Below, piece by piece: positions 52,579 through 61,969 of a stretch of 64,000 nucleotides of DNA. The notes under the pieces were generated by a model, which worked only from the letters and a program-made list of their open reading frames with translations, had not been told where the DNA came from and did not search any database. The first letter of the stretch is position 1, and each line of letters opens with the position of its first letter. Position numbers and translations under genes: made by a program. The stretch comes from CAYTGM01 sp964437365 (GTDB taxonomy: Bacteria; Sumerlaeota; Sumerlaeia; SLMS01): the NCBI GenBank assembly GCA_964437365.1, contig CAYTGM010000012.1, positions 62,001 to 126,000 on the forward strand, read 5' to 3'.

Positions 52579-53493
52579 TTAAACTCTGTAGGCGGTAATC
52601 ATTTCAGACTGATCTTCAAGAGGATCAACGCCTATATAGATATCATTGACTTGAGAGCCATGCTTGACCTTGAAAGTTCCTTTAAGCCCCTTCCCCTTTT
52701 TCCAGGCTTCAATACGAGCCATGACTTTCAATCTATTTGCAACCTTTTCCGCTGTTTTCAAGTCTAGAGTCTTGCGGGAAACAACAATCGACGGATTTCG
52801 GAAAATGACAACATTCATTGAATGGCGCTGAGGAAGGACAACAAGAGCGCTCGCCTCTGCTTCAACAGTCGTTCGAAGGAGCTCATTCACCTGTTTGACC
52901 AATGGTATACCCTCGTCCTCATTTAAGTCAAAGGTTTGTACTCGAGATGCTGTCGGTTGATACTCGGCTGGGTCACCTAATTCCGGGTACTTTGGGTCTT
53001 CTGCAGAAAAATTTGGAGGAGCAATTCGTTCTGAGCTGTCAAAGGCACTCTCGATGGCCTCATCCATTCCTTCATTCAGTTCCTCTTCATCCGGAAATCC
53101 TGTGATTGTTTCAGCTTCTGAAACATCATCGAACTCAATATCATCAACGTCTATATCAGAATCAACCTTGCCTGCACCTTTTGTGGCTGCCTTTTCTTTC
53201 TCTTTCTCAATACGGTTCAGCTCCGATAGATCAAGAATTCCTGAAGCAGTATCGATATCTGATGATGCTGAAGCTGGCTGTTGAGGTTCGACAGAGGCCT
53301 TTGACTTCTCCTCGAAATCAGCTCTTGCCTGAACACTGGCAAACTTAACGGGCTCGACCAGCGGCACCTTATTGATCGCTTCAGAAAGATTCATTCCGCG
53401 CTTCAAGGCAGCACGAACCCGCGCATCCTGCCGTTTCGTGATATAACCTTCGCGTAGAAGTAAGAGTAGAACTTGTTCATCAGGAGCCGCCAT
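52579..53493 (-). CDS. GspE/PilB N-terminal-like protein lacking the ATPase
   Basis: The 304-residue cytoplasmic protein has three parts. Residues ~5-60 (LLLLLREGYITKRQDARVRA...) match the MshEN/GspE N1 helical domain. A long acidic, Lys/Glu-rich linker (~60-195) contains DVDDIEFDDVSEAETITGF. Residues ~200-304 match the GspE/PilB N2 domain: PLVKQVNELLRTTVEAEASA, which occupies the place of the family's nLl-AI-A-DIHiEp motif, and EKVANRLKVMARIEAWKKG, matching RlKvma-ldiae-R. The protein ends where the RecA-like ATPase would start, so there is no Walker A or B. It may be an adaptor that mimics part of the secretion or pilus ATPase. First gene of the operon with the next two. Confidence 0.7.
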   Translation of the reverse strand: MAAPDEQVLLLLLREGYITKRQDARVRAALKRGMNLSEAINKVPLVEPVKFASVQARADFEEKSKASVEPQQPASASSDIDTASGILDLSELNRIEKEKEKAATKGAGKVDSDIDVDDIEFDDVSEAETITGFPDEEELNEGMDEAIESAFDSSERIAPPNFSAEDPKYPELGDPAEYQPTASRVQTFDLNEDEGIPLVKQVNELLRTTVEAEASALVVLPQRHSMNVVIFRNPSIVVSRKTLDLKTAEKVANRLKVMARIEAWKKGKGLKGTFKVKHGSQVNDIYIGVDPLEDQSEMITAYRV

Positions 53494-53597
53494 GGCTTAA
53501 CTCTCTTGAAGATAGGTCTCGTTTCCTTTGGTATGAACCGGACAGAGTTTATGTCTCCCAGCATTCATGAGGGCAAAGAAAATCCTGCAAGCAGATC

Positions 53598-56500
53598 TTA
53601 TTCAAGATCGGAAGCATCGATGATCCCATCATTGTTTAAATCGAGCGTGTTATTGTAATCAATTCCAAGAAGGTGGTATAAAACTTCTGCTTTCTCAGGG
53701 TTTGCCGCAGTTCCTGTTCCTGTTAATTGAACAGTGATGTTTGGTCGGACCGGATCGTCAGAGGTAATGAGTAAGGTTGCTGAATGTGGACCATTGCTTG
53801 TCGGTGTAAACCTGACAAAAACCCGGAAGAACGTGAACGGGGGTAAATCCGGCAGCGGGGGACTGACAATCTCGAAACTTGATGAGGTGTCAGAAATAAT
53901 ATCGACTCTTGTACCTGTGAATTCAACCGGAAGTCCGCCGATGTTTGTGATTTCCACATATTGAGTATTGGTCACAGCCACGGATCCAAAGTCGAGTGAA
54001 GCGGGAGTGACTCTGACCTCCTGTGGATAGAATTCGTGCGCGCCGATGTCATAGCCCGGGTTTTGCCCTGTGGCTACAATTGGATTAGGACGGGATTGCA
54101 TTTCAACATCTTCGTCAGTGGCAGTAGAGGGGTTGGCGGTGTCCAACGCAGAAGATCCAATGCCTGGTCGGTAGTCCACAATTCTGAGTGTATCATTAAC
54201 GTTCATTTGAAAACCCAGAGGGTTCAGACGAAGCCGATCTGTTGTCGTCGATTCTACCCTGACCTGATTTGCGTCGTCAGAATTCGGTGATACATATGCA
54301 TCTCTGAAATCAGAAATATCATAGAAAGAATTCGGTATAGATACGGTGTATTGGTTATTCGAAACGTTCTGTACCAATGCTTCTACAACGTAACTTGAAT
54401 CGAAGATGAATTCAGGTGAACCGTCATCAATATCCGTGAAAGCGGCAAGTGCATTCAAATTACCGGCACCTGAATAGTTCGTTGAGGTGACCGAGATTCT
54501 AAAGTCGATCGCATTGTCGAAGAATATGGAATCAGAGACTGAGAGTGAAGGATTTCCGCTTAGCTGATTCAAAGCTCTCATCCCATTGAAAGCAAAGATC
54601 GTGTTGGATATATTCAAATTCGTCTGGTCTTTGAATCCGATCAACGTACTTGTCAGACCGGAATTTGAGGCAAGTGTCGAGTTGATGATCGTTGTTTCGG
54701 TCCCACTGAACTCCAACAGAGAAGAACCATCATCTACTTTATTACCACTGATGATCGTATTCGTCATGGCTAGCGAGCCTCTGTCGAAGAGCATTCCCGC
54801 CCCGGGAGGGGCACTGTTAGCTGCGATAATACTCTTGTCGATCGTTGTCGTCGAATCCTTGATATCGAAGATCCGGGCGCTCACGTCATTTATCTCTACA
54901 GAACTCATGGTGAGTGTAGAGTTATCGGACGCGATCAGTGCTTCCGGAGAACTGTAGTCATAAAAGCGAATATTTTCGAGGGCCATAGATGCGTTTTCTG
55001 TATAGATACCTGAGCCCAGGAATGCAGTGCATTGGGAGATGATTCCGTCCATGATCTCAGCTGTTCCACCAAGTTGAAGAATCCCACCTCCCTTTGAGGA
55101 ATTGGCGTTATTTGCATTCCCGTTGAACATACTGAAGTTCTTCATCGAGAGGAATCCATCCGTCTGGGCAATCATGCCACCTCCATCTGTGGCGCTTCCA
55201 AACGAAAGAAAGGTTCCGTCTATCGTGAGACTCCCGCCCTGGATGAGGGCCATTGCACCGATGCCAGCGGTTGCGTGTGCTTCAAATGTACCGCCGCGAA
55301 CAAAGATCTCAGAATTGTCGCTCATATAGAGCACAGATCCACCCGTTGCCTGTGAGAATCCTCCTACGAAATAGGGATTGTCGAGAAAGATATCCGAGTT
55401 CCCCTCAGCATAGATTTGTCCCCCTCGGTCAGATGCACCATTCGAACTGAAACTAGAATCAATGATCCTAACCGAGCTGTCGATGATCGCTGCTCCACCT
55501 CCGAAAACGGCCTCTGAATCATCAAATCTGCATTCTCTGAATACGTTGATACCTAATACATTCTCTAACAATAGACCGCCTCCATACTCATCGATCAAGG
55601 CGGGTCCCATTGCGTTTCCACCAACGAATTGAAATCTGTCCACATATATATTGGAGATATTCTGGGCTGACAACACATGGGATGCAGGAGGTGTACCTCT
55701 GCCTGTAGGCGAGACATCAACGGTTGTGATTGCTTTCGGATTTCTAGATGTCATTGAACGATCGCCCAGTCGAAAACCTCCGATCAGATCGCGATTTGAT
55801 TCCATGACAACAGGCAAGCGATAGGTACCTTGCTCAACCCAGATTGGTTTCATCACCGAGTCTGGATCCTCAATCGCGTCAGGGATGGAAGCATAGGCTG
55901 TTGCCCAGCTTCTTCCATCCGGATTACTGACATCCTCCTGGCGCACATAGATGACATCTGGGTTGGGGAATTGTAGTGAAGTATCCTGGCGCTCGTAAGC
56001 GCCGATATCGTAGAGGCCTCCCGGGACGCCGTTGTCAATGGTGGGTATATCCACAGGCCGGGGAGCTCCCGATATATCAATAGATGGCGCCCCTGCAGCT
56101 GTTCCTGCATCAATTGCCAGCGATTCCTCCGCGAGACGAAAGTCGTTTATCTGATAGGCTCGATTCTGATCGCCGGAGAATTCCCCAAAAACAGAGAAGG
56201 TCGTTTCCGTATTCGCGACAATGACGTCATGAATGAGTCTTCCGTCTGATCTAAAGGTAACAGATTTTCCAATGAGACTGCCGGGGACGAAGTCCGCATC
56301 TTCTATGATGTATGTGGATGTTATGTCACCTATATCATTCGAGTCCCACAATCCCGTATAGAAGGGGAGCGTTTCATGGAGAAAACGCGGTGGACCTGAA
56401 ATATTACCCGACGAACCAGATAAGGCATTCAGTTCCGCAACATCGGAGATCGGGGTCATACCGTCCTCATAGAGAGGTTGAACATATTCGCCAAACAGAG

Positions 56501-59500
56501 AATTCAGAACACTAACCGTGCTGCTGAAATTTCTGTCGATCAGGACTATAGGGTTTGCGTCAAAGATCGAGTTGTATATTGTGAGATCCCCTGTTTCTTC
56601 CACAAAGAATAAATCAGCGCCCTGGTTGCTTTCTCCGTTTTTGATAAAGTTACTGCTATGAATGGTGACTCTTGCAGCTTCAAGAACTCCTATACCTGAG
56701 GTATCACTGTTCCCATTGTTCCCTTCGAACGTTGAGTTTGTAATAAAATGCGATCCATTTGTGACAGAGATGGTGCCTATTACTGTACCTTGTGTATTGC
56801 GGGGATCTCTCTGGTTTCCGATAAACCGAGACCTCTGGATATTAATGGAGTCGTCGCTTGGGTCGATACCGACAAAGTGTATCGCCAATCCTCTATCCTC
56901 GGCATAATTCCGGATAAAGTCCACTTGGGTTATTGTTGAAGAGGCTTCGAATAGATCGATTGCTCCGCCATTCCTGGCTACGTTGTTGATAAAGCTGCAT
57001 ATACTCATATTTACGGTTGAACCTTCAGCACTTATGGCACCCCCTTCGTTGCCACCTCCGTTTCGAATAAAGGCCGTTGTCTCAATGTTGAGCGGAATGA
57101 CGTTCATCGCGTAAATTGCTCCGCCACTGTTGGTAGCTGTTTGGCCGTTTCCTTCGAAGACCGATGTCTTGATTGAGACGTTTGTGGATTCCAGGATATA
57201 GATGGCCCCGCCCTCTCCGTTATTTGTCGTGTTGTTATTCTCAAAACGGCACGCTGTTATTTCGGTATCGCTTGCCATTGAAAGGTAAATAGCACCTCCC
57301 TGATCTCGTGAATCGTTTTCGAAAAAGAAACACTGATTGATGCGCAGGTTATTGATGTCGTCTCCGTAGATTGCTGAGCCTCTCATTGGGACATCTTGAA
57401 ACTGGCTACTGTCGAAAGTCAGACCGTCCAGAAGCACATTATTCTCTTCTGAGATATAAACAAGAGTGTCAGGGACTGTGCCTCGCACATCGACTACCGG
57501 AACAATGGTTGTTTCATTCGCTTCGGGATTTTGATCGGATATGGAAAAGTCCCCCGGCAGGAAACCACCGTATAGTCGTCTACTCTGTCTCACCACGATT
57601 TTTCCATAGCGTCCGGCAGCAATCCAGATGGGGTCTGTTGTTGATCTTGCATCATCAATGGCAGGCTGAATGGACGTATAGGCGTTGACCCATGAAGTAC
57701 CATCTCCAGCACCTGTTGCTTTCCAATCAACATAGACAGGGTTTTCCGTTGTGATATCGGGGTTTGTATTCCCGTTAAATTCATAGGCGCCGACATCAAT
57801 GGCTCCGTTACCGGTTCCACCAACTCCCGTCACATCCACAACACGCGCGTTCTTGATGATATCTTCCGTGGAGAGGGCCTGGATGTCCTGGCCGCGATCA
57901 ACGGCGAGCGACTGAACAGGAATCTGAAAATCCAGAAGAACGAGTTTTCGATTGGTTTGAGGAGCGGGCACATCACCGGCCAGCGTAATTTCTCCTGGAC
58001 GATTGCTCAGGATGGCCTGATATTCTGTGAACCCTGGTATATAGAATGAGCGATTCCTGAGCTCTCCTTCAGCGAAGTTGAACCGTTCGCTTGTCAACGT
58101 CGTGGTCGCATTCTGAAAATTATACGATCGGAAAGTGACCTCATCGATGGAGAACGTTCTTGCGGAAGGTTGAGAGGGCTCATCCTGATCCTTCGTCGTT
58201 GCGAGGAATCTTGGGTCGGCGAAGAAATTGTTCTCATAGTTGGGGTTGTTGTTGAGGTCGGCAGGTGAGGTGAATCCTGTGAAAGGTGTCGGTGCATCCG
58301 AGAAAAGACAGCTCTGAAGGGACACCTCTGCAGAGTTGACCAGTGAGATGGTCGTCTCGCCAATCGAATTGAATATACTGTTTCGAAAGACGATACCTGA
58401 GGAGCCATCTATACGCCACCCTTCGCCAGACCCTGACGTATCGTCGACAAAAGTACAGTTCTCAACAATTACTGGTGAGTTACCACTAATGAATCCGATA
58501 AGACTGTTATCTCCGCCATTACCTGAAAAGAGTGAGTTAATGAAAATAAGCGGAGAAGAGCTGATCTCGATCGGAGATCCACTATCAGAATAATTGCCAA
58601 TGATTCTGCATCGCGAGAAAATAGTCTGGCTGTCGTCTCGAGCATCTATTGCATTTGAAGAATTCGGCTCCGAGTGGTTCGCAATGAGTGTGTCTTCAAT
58701 AATACCTCTCGAGCCCCTCATCAAAATAGCATTGCCGACCGTTGAATCGTTCGTGTGAATCTGACAATCAGAAATGAGAGGTGCACTTCCTTGAATGGAT
58801 ATACCAGAGCCTCCACCAGCAATGCTTCTGGTAATAATGGATCCTCGGACAAACCCAGTAGCATTATTGAATGCCAGTCCTCCTCCAATTGATGCACTAT
58901 TGTCTATGAAATTTACATCTTGAATTTCAACGGTAGAGTTTAACACGTTGATTCCTCCTCCGTCATTACTTACACCACCACGGCAGCTATCGATGTCTCC
59001 GCCGGTCATTTTGAGGGTGGCATTTTCAAAGACAAGGATTCCTCCGCCACCATCTACGGCAGAGCCTGAGATACTATTGGAACCGATAAATGTATCGTTA
59101 ATGGTCGCAGAAGAATTGCGAATGGCTATACCGCCCCCTCCATCAACGGCTGTGTTACTCCCGAGGGAACTACCACTGAGAGTAAATGGTGAGTTGACGG
59201 ACGTATAGATTCCGCCACCGTAGTTCCCTGCTTCGTTACTGCTGATCGAGACGAGAGTTAGGCTCCCACCAGAATCGGCACTGAAATAGAAGCCGCCTCC
59301 ATCGTCCGAAGCTGAGTTCTGGTTCAATGCACAATTGAAGAACGTGGGCGTTGCGCCAAATACACAGGCGACCCCACCTCCATCCACAGCCTCATTAAAA
59401 TTAATATCCGTCGTATCGAAAACAACCGTTTCATCGACATCCTGCAGGAATATACCACCGCCGTTGTGAGGCATGGCTTCCGTATCATGCCCATTGATCA

Positions 59501-59888
59501 ATAAGAGGCGCTCCACAAGAACATTGCGAACGCCGAACCCGGTAATCGGTCGTGCTGGAGCTGGAAGCGTTTCAACATCGATCGTCGTTTTAGCAAATCC
59601 ATCACGTTGCTCCGGATCCGTTTCGTTTCCAGCGAACCCTCCACGTAAATCGATGTTCGAAACCAGGGGAATTGCCTCAGCGTACGTCGCGTCTGTGATC
59701 CAGAGCTCTCCGCCTCCTGCGTCGTTGGCTGTTACAAGTCCCTCGGTAATGGTTTTCTTCGCCGTTTGCCAGGAAAGTCCGTCGCCAGAGCTGGCGACAT
59801 TGGCATCGACATAAATGATGACCTGCGCAGGGGCAGCGCTCGCAAAGGTGAGGAAGGCGAGCGCCAGGAAACAAAGGATAATTCTCAT
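53598..59888 (-). CDS. Giant secreted beta-helix protein (2096 residues) with dockerin-like C-terminus
   Basis: The start was set at the ATG preceding a clear signal peptide (MRIILCFLALAFLTF..., cleavage near APAQ); the frame runs 30 codons further up. Three parallel beta-helix modules follow. Each opens with a YVD..GDG.SW..A strand (near residues 25, 720 and 1300), has coils rich in Asn/Ser such as GGGGIAIRNSSATI, and the first two close with a choice-of-anchor Q-like AIDVGAYE or YDIGAYE motif. Near the end lie an ASH/HYDIN-like Ig domain (LDFGSVAVTNTQYVEI) and a single EF-hand-like DLNNDGIIDASDLE. The product is probably surface-exposed or secreted, for adhesion or polysaccharide binding. 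The ligand is unknown. Confidence 0.88.
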   Translation of the reverse strand: MRIILCFLALAFLTFASAAPAQVIIYVDANVASSGDGLSWQTAKKTITEGLVTANDAGGGELWITDATYAEAIPLVSNIDLRGGFAGNETDPEQRDGFAKTTIDVETLPAPARPITGFGVRNVLVERLLLINGHDTEAMPHNGGGIFLQDVDETVVFDTTDINFNEAVDGGGVACVFGATPTFFNCALNQNSASDDGGGFYFSADSGGSLTLVSISSNEAGNYGGGIYTSVNSPFTLSGSSLGSNTAVDGGGGIAIRNSSATINDTFIGSNSISGSAVDGGGGILVFENATLKMTGGDIDSCRGGVSNDGGGINVLNSTVEIQDVNFIDNSASIGGGLAFNNATGFVRGSIITRSIAGGGSGISIQGSAPLISDCQIHTNDSTVGNAILMRGSRGIIEDTLIANHSEPNSSNAIDARDDSQTIFSRCRIIGNYSDSGSPIEISSSPLIFINSLFSGNGGDNSLIGFISGNSPVIVENCTFVDDTSGSGEGWRIDGSSGIVFRNSIFNSIGETTISLVNSAEVSLQSCLFSDAPTPFTGFTSPADLNNNPNYENNFFADPRFLATTKDQDEPSQPSARTFSIDEVTFRSYNFQNATTTLTSERFNFAEGELRNRSFYIPGFTEYQAILSNRPGEITLAGDVPAPQTNRKLVLLDFQIPVQSLAVDRGQDIQALSTEDIIKNARVVDVTGVGGTGNGAIDVGAYEFNGNTNPDITTENPVYVDWKATGAGDGTSWVNAYTSIQPAIDDARSTTDPIWIAAGRYGKIVVRQSRRLYGGFLPGDFSISDQNPEANETTIVPVVDVRGTVPDTLVYISEENNVLLDGLTFDSSQFQDVPMRGSAIYGDDINNLRINQCFFFENDSRDQGGAIYLSMASDTEITACRFENNNTTNNGEGGAIYILESTNVSIKTSVFEGNGQTATNSGGAIYAMNVIPLNIETTAFIRNGGGNEGGAISAEGSTVNMSICSFINNVARNGGAIDLFEASSTITQVDFIRNYAEDRGLAIHFVGIDPSDDSINIQRSRFIGNQRDPRNTQGTVIGTISVTNGSHFITNSTFEGNNGNSDTSGIGVLEAARVTIHSSNFIKNGESNQGADLFFVEETGDLTIYNSIFDANPIVLIDRNFSSTVSVLNSLFGEYVQPLYEDGMTPISDVAELNALSGSSGNISGPPRFLHETLPFYTGLWDSNDIGDITSTYIIEDADFVPGSLIGKSVTFRSDGRLIHDVIVANTETTFSVFGEFSGDQNRAYQINDFRLAEESLAIDAGTAAGAPSIDISGAPRPVDIPTIDNGVPGGLYDIGAYERQDTSLQFPNPDVIYVRQEDVSNPDGRSWATAYASIPDAIEDPDSVMKPIWVEQGTYRLPVVMESNRDLIGGFRLGDRSMTSRNPKAITTVDVSPTGRGTPPASHVLSAQNISNIYVDRFQFVGGNAMGPALIDEYGGGLLLENVLGINVFRECRFDDSEAVFGGGAAIIDSSVRIIDSSFSSNGASDRGGQIYAEGNSDIFLDNPYFVGGFSQATGGSVLYMSDNSEIFVRGGTFEAHATAGIGAMALIQGGSLTIDGTFLSFGSATDGGGMIAQTDGFLSMKNFSMFNGNANNANSSKGGGILQLGGTAEIMDGIISQCTAFLGSGIYTENASMALENIRFYDYSSPEALIASDNSTLTMSSVEINDVSARIFDIKDSTTTIDKSIIAANSAPPGAGMLFDRGSLAMTNTIISGNKVDDGSSLLEFSGTETTIINSTLASNSGLTSTLIGFKDQTNLNISNTIFAFNGMRALNQLSGNPSLSVSDSIFFDNAIDFRISVTSTNYSGAGNLNALAAFTDIDDGSPEFIFDSSYVVEALVQNVSNNQYTVSIPNSFYDISDFRDAYVSPNSDDANQVRVESTTTDRLRLNPLGFQMNVNDTLRIVDYRPGIGSSALDTANPSTATDEDVEMQSRPNPIVATGQNPGYDIGAHEFYPQEVRVTPASLDFGSVAVTNTQYVEITNIGGLPVEFTGTRVDIISDTSSSFEIVSPPLPDLPPFTFFRVFVRFTPTSNGPHSATLLITSDDPVRPNITVQLTGTGTAANPEKAEVLYHLLGIDYNNTLDLNNDGIIDASDLE

Positions 59889-60175
59889 GAAAGAAGATCT
59901 CTTAGTGGGGGATAGGAAGGGATTCCGCAACAGAGCATTATTTCTTGCGGAAAAGCGACTCGTCAACGGATACGTCATGAATTGAACGACCGAGAGCTCA
60001 ATACCGGCCGAGAGAGATGTTTACTGGAGGCTTTTTCCCCTCAAAAACTGAGAATACAGGGAATTGAGAGCTTTCTCTATGATGAATTCCCGAAAAAGGG
60101 AAAAGGTTGCTCATCAGCCCAAAGAAGGGAGCGAGTGTTCACATTCGACCCCAAAGATAGTTAAGGCCCGAACTA

Positions 60176-60234
60176 CCTGCATGCAACCTGCTTGCGACTT
60201 GCTTGCAAGCTGCATTCGGAAGCATGTTTTAAGC
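60176..60234. repeat. Dispersed repeat B, copy 2
   Basis: Gap-free partner of 20107-20165 (about 46 of 59 identical by manual count), 40 kb away in the same orientation. It has the same tandem TTGCTTGCAA-like units and the same tgcattcggaagca block (60211-60224). Confidence 0.7.
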
Positions 60235-60534
60235 TTGTTGTAATCAGAGTGCATCAAGGTTGTCTGCGTCAGAAGAGACTTTAACTTAAACGAAGGAAGT
60301 CGTACTATCGATGCTTAAGGCTCGATGTTAGCCGTTTCTATCCTGAGGAGTAAGAAAGGGAGTAGGTGGGTCGTCGCATACTTTGGATCGCTGGATTCTC
60401 AATCTTGCTTTCAGACAGATGCGTTTCAGAACGAAAAACAACTCCAGAGTTTGACGAGTGTCTCTTTGGTTCGTATGAGAAGGGATGGTTAAATGATGAT
60501 AATAGTCGAAATACAAAATCTATAGGAGCTGCTC

Positions 60535-60590
60535 CATCTGAGCCCTAAAGGGGCGATCTATACCAGCCTGGGTTGGAGGGTAGTGCATGG
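60535..60590. repeat. Short palindromic intergenic element
   Basis: gccc (60542-60545) pairs with gggc (60551-60554) around a taaag loop, followed by gatctataccagcctggg. From memory this resembles a REP-like intergenic sequence common in PVC-type genomes; I cannot confirm that here. Non-coding. Confidence 0.35.
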
Positions 60591-60600
60591 CCAGGTAAGA

Positions 60601-61527
60601 TTAATACAACGTCCAGTCCGCCGCAGAGCTTCCCGACGTCTCCAGAATGACTGTCTTGGCGGGGGAGGTTTGACCTCCGTCTGTTGTTACGGTGACATCG
60701 GCAGAAGCCGAAGGGGGAATCGCCAGGTTGATGGTAATCAGAGTCGATGTCCAGGAAAGAATGTCATTCGTGTCTATACTTTCGCCATCCAGTGTCACGC
60801 CGCCACTGCCCTGGCTCGATCCAAAATTGTAGCCTTTCACCAGAAGTTGATAGGGGAAAAATGTGCCTCTTTGTGTGCTGGTGACGACACGCGCTGAGGA
60901 TATTCTCAAGGCAGAGATAGATGGAGCGAAAGGAACAATGTACTCTACATCGTCAATGGTCATCGGTTGAAGGTCCGGGCCATGGGAAACGATGCGATAG
61001 TCAGGGAACTGGTCGCCATAATAACGAAGTGATATACTTTCCGTTTTCGGGTCGAGTAGACCCAGCGGTGTATAGAAATAGAAAGGTCCACCCCAGGGAT
61101 CGAGGAAAGTTCCTTCGTCATAGTCGCCATTGGGCCCTTCAAGGGGAGTTGAAGAGGAGGTATTCAGGTAGGGTGGTCCCGCGCCAATTCCAGGAGTTGT
61201 CAAAGTCTGTCGCATCAAGTCGCCCGTGGCAGGGAAGAAAATCAATGCTCCACCATTGGCATTGATCGCCTGGTAATCGACAGACGCTGTTGTTGAGAGT
61301 ATGTCGTCGAGATTCTCGAGTGTTGTGAATCGATTGTAGTCGATGTAGAAGAATTGCAGAGCGTTGGAAAGAGCTTCCATCTGGGCGAGAGCAACGGTAG
61401 ACTCTCCCTGTTTCGCCTCTGGCTTTTTGTCCCTGGAAGTCTCTGCGGGAGCTGTCGTGCACCCAAGCGCAATGAAGAGCCCGATGTGGAGCAGCTTTCC
61501 TGATTGTGTTTCCCCTCTTCGCCTCAT
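60601..61527 (-). CDS. Probable lipoprotein with pseudopilin-like and IPT/TIG domains
   Basis: The 308-residue product begins with a signal-like segment whose FIALGC resembles a lipobox, though not a perfect one. A ~165-residue part follows with pseudopilin GspG features: a helix with ALSNALQFFYIDYNRFTTLE, LDPWGGPFYFYTP and YRIVSHGPDLQPMTIDD (compare the DPWG and GADG loops). The last ~95 residues look like an IPT/TIG Ig-like domain (ITINLAIPPSASADVTVTTD). There is no N-terminal pilin methylation motif, so it is unlikely to be assembled into a pilus. It lies upstream on the same strand as the giant beta-helix gene, 620+ bp away. Confidence 0.72.
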   Translation of the reverse strand: MRRRGETQSGKLLHIGLFIALGCTTAPAETSRDKKPEAKQGESTVALAQMEALSNALQFFYIDYNRFTTLENLDDILSTTASVDYQAINANGGALIFFPATGDLMRQTLTTPGIGAGPPYLNTSSSTPLEGPNGDYDEGTFLDPWGGPFYFYTPLGLLDPKTESISLRYYGDQFPDYRIVSHGPDLQPMTIDDVEYIVPFAPSISALRISSARVVTSTQRGTFFPYQLLVKGYNFGSSQGSGGVTLDGESIDTNDILSWTSTLITINLAIPPSASADVTVTTDGGQTSPAKTVILETSGSSAADWTLY

Positions 61528-61540
61528 GTCTCTAGTCCTT

Positions 61541-61894
61541 TTATTTATTAGCCTCGGCTTCCTGTCTTAATTCCTGAACATGTTCGCGCACTCTGGCAAT
61601 GGTTTCTGCCTTCTGGCGTGAATCTTTTTCGGCAATCTGGAGGTATTCTTCCCAGGCTTTGCGCGTTTCACTGGAGTTCCCCCGATGCTTTTCGGTGAGT
61701 GCGGCAAAGTTATAGTAGGCTCCAGCGAAATTCCGATCAAGGAGGCAGGCGTGGCGGAACGCCAGGAGAGCTCCTTCGTCGTCTTCGTTATCATGGAGCC
61801 AGGTGCCTTCCAGCCACAATTCTTCTGCCGCTTCAGGGTCCTGACGCCGGAAGAGGATTTTGAAGAGATGTTTGAATTTTGGGACGTACTTCAC
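61541..61894 (-). CDS. Small TPR-like protein
   Basis: The 117-residue product has no signal peptide. It has TPR-type helix pairs: AEELWLEGTWLHDNEDDEGALLAFRHACLLDRNFAGAYYNFAALTEKHRGNSSETRKAW (split across residues ~24-82), with the small/aromatic pattern of TPR (the AYYNFAAL position). A charged C-terminal helix follows. The start is GTG with AAAGG 6 nt upstream. TPRs mediate protein-protein contacts. It may be co-transcribed with the pseudopilin-like gene 14 bp downstream. Confidence 0.75.
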   Translation of the reverse strand: MKYVPKFKHLFKILFRRQDPEAAEELWLEGTWLHDNEDDEGALLAFRHACLLDRNFAGAYYNFAALTEKHRGNSSETRKAWEEYLQIAEKDSRQKAETIARVREHVQELRQEAEANK

Positions 61895-61969
61895 CGGTGG
61901 CCTTTCAAGAGAGCATCATTGCCTTTCAAAGGGCAATTTTCATGCAGGCTCATCCGGGAGAATAGGCTC

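Larger units (their letters stand above)
59979..60600. other. Gene-poor interval of about 620 bp
   Basis: It holds repeat B copy 2 (60176-60234) and a palindromic element near 60542-60554. Open frames at 59982-60164 and 60366-60548 are short, lack good ribosome sites, and show no family resemblance, so I do not call them genes. It would contain the leader of the giant beta-helix gene. Confidence 0.5.

Noticed and set aside
59982..60164. Possible 60-residue gene upstream of the giant beta-helix gene
   Set aside because: No Shine-Dalgarno, mixed composition and no recognisable motif; it lies in the probable promoter region.
60366..60548. Possible 60-residue gene
   Set aside because: Weak start and no motif; it runs into a palindromic repeat.
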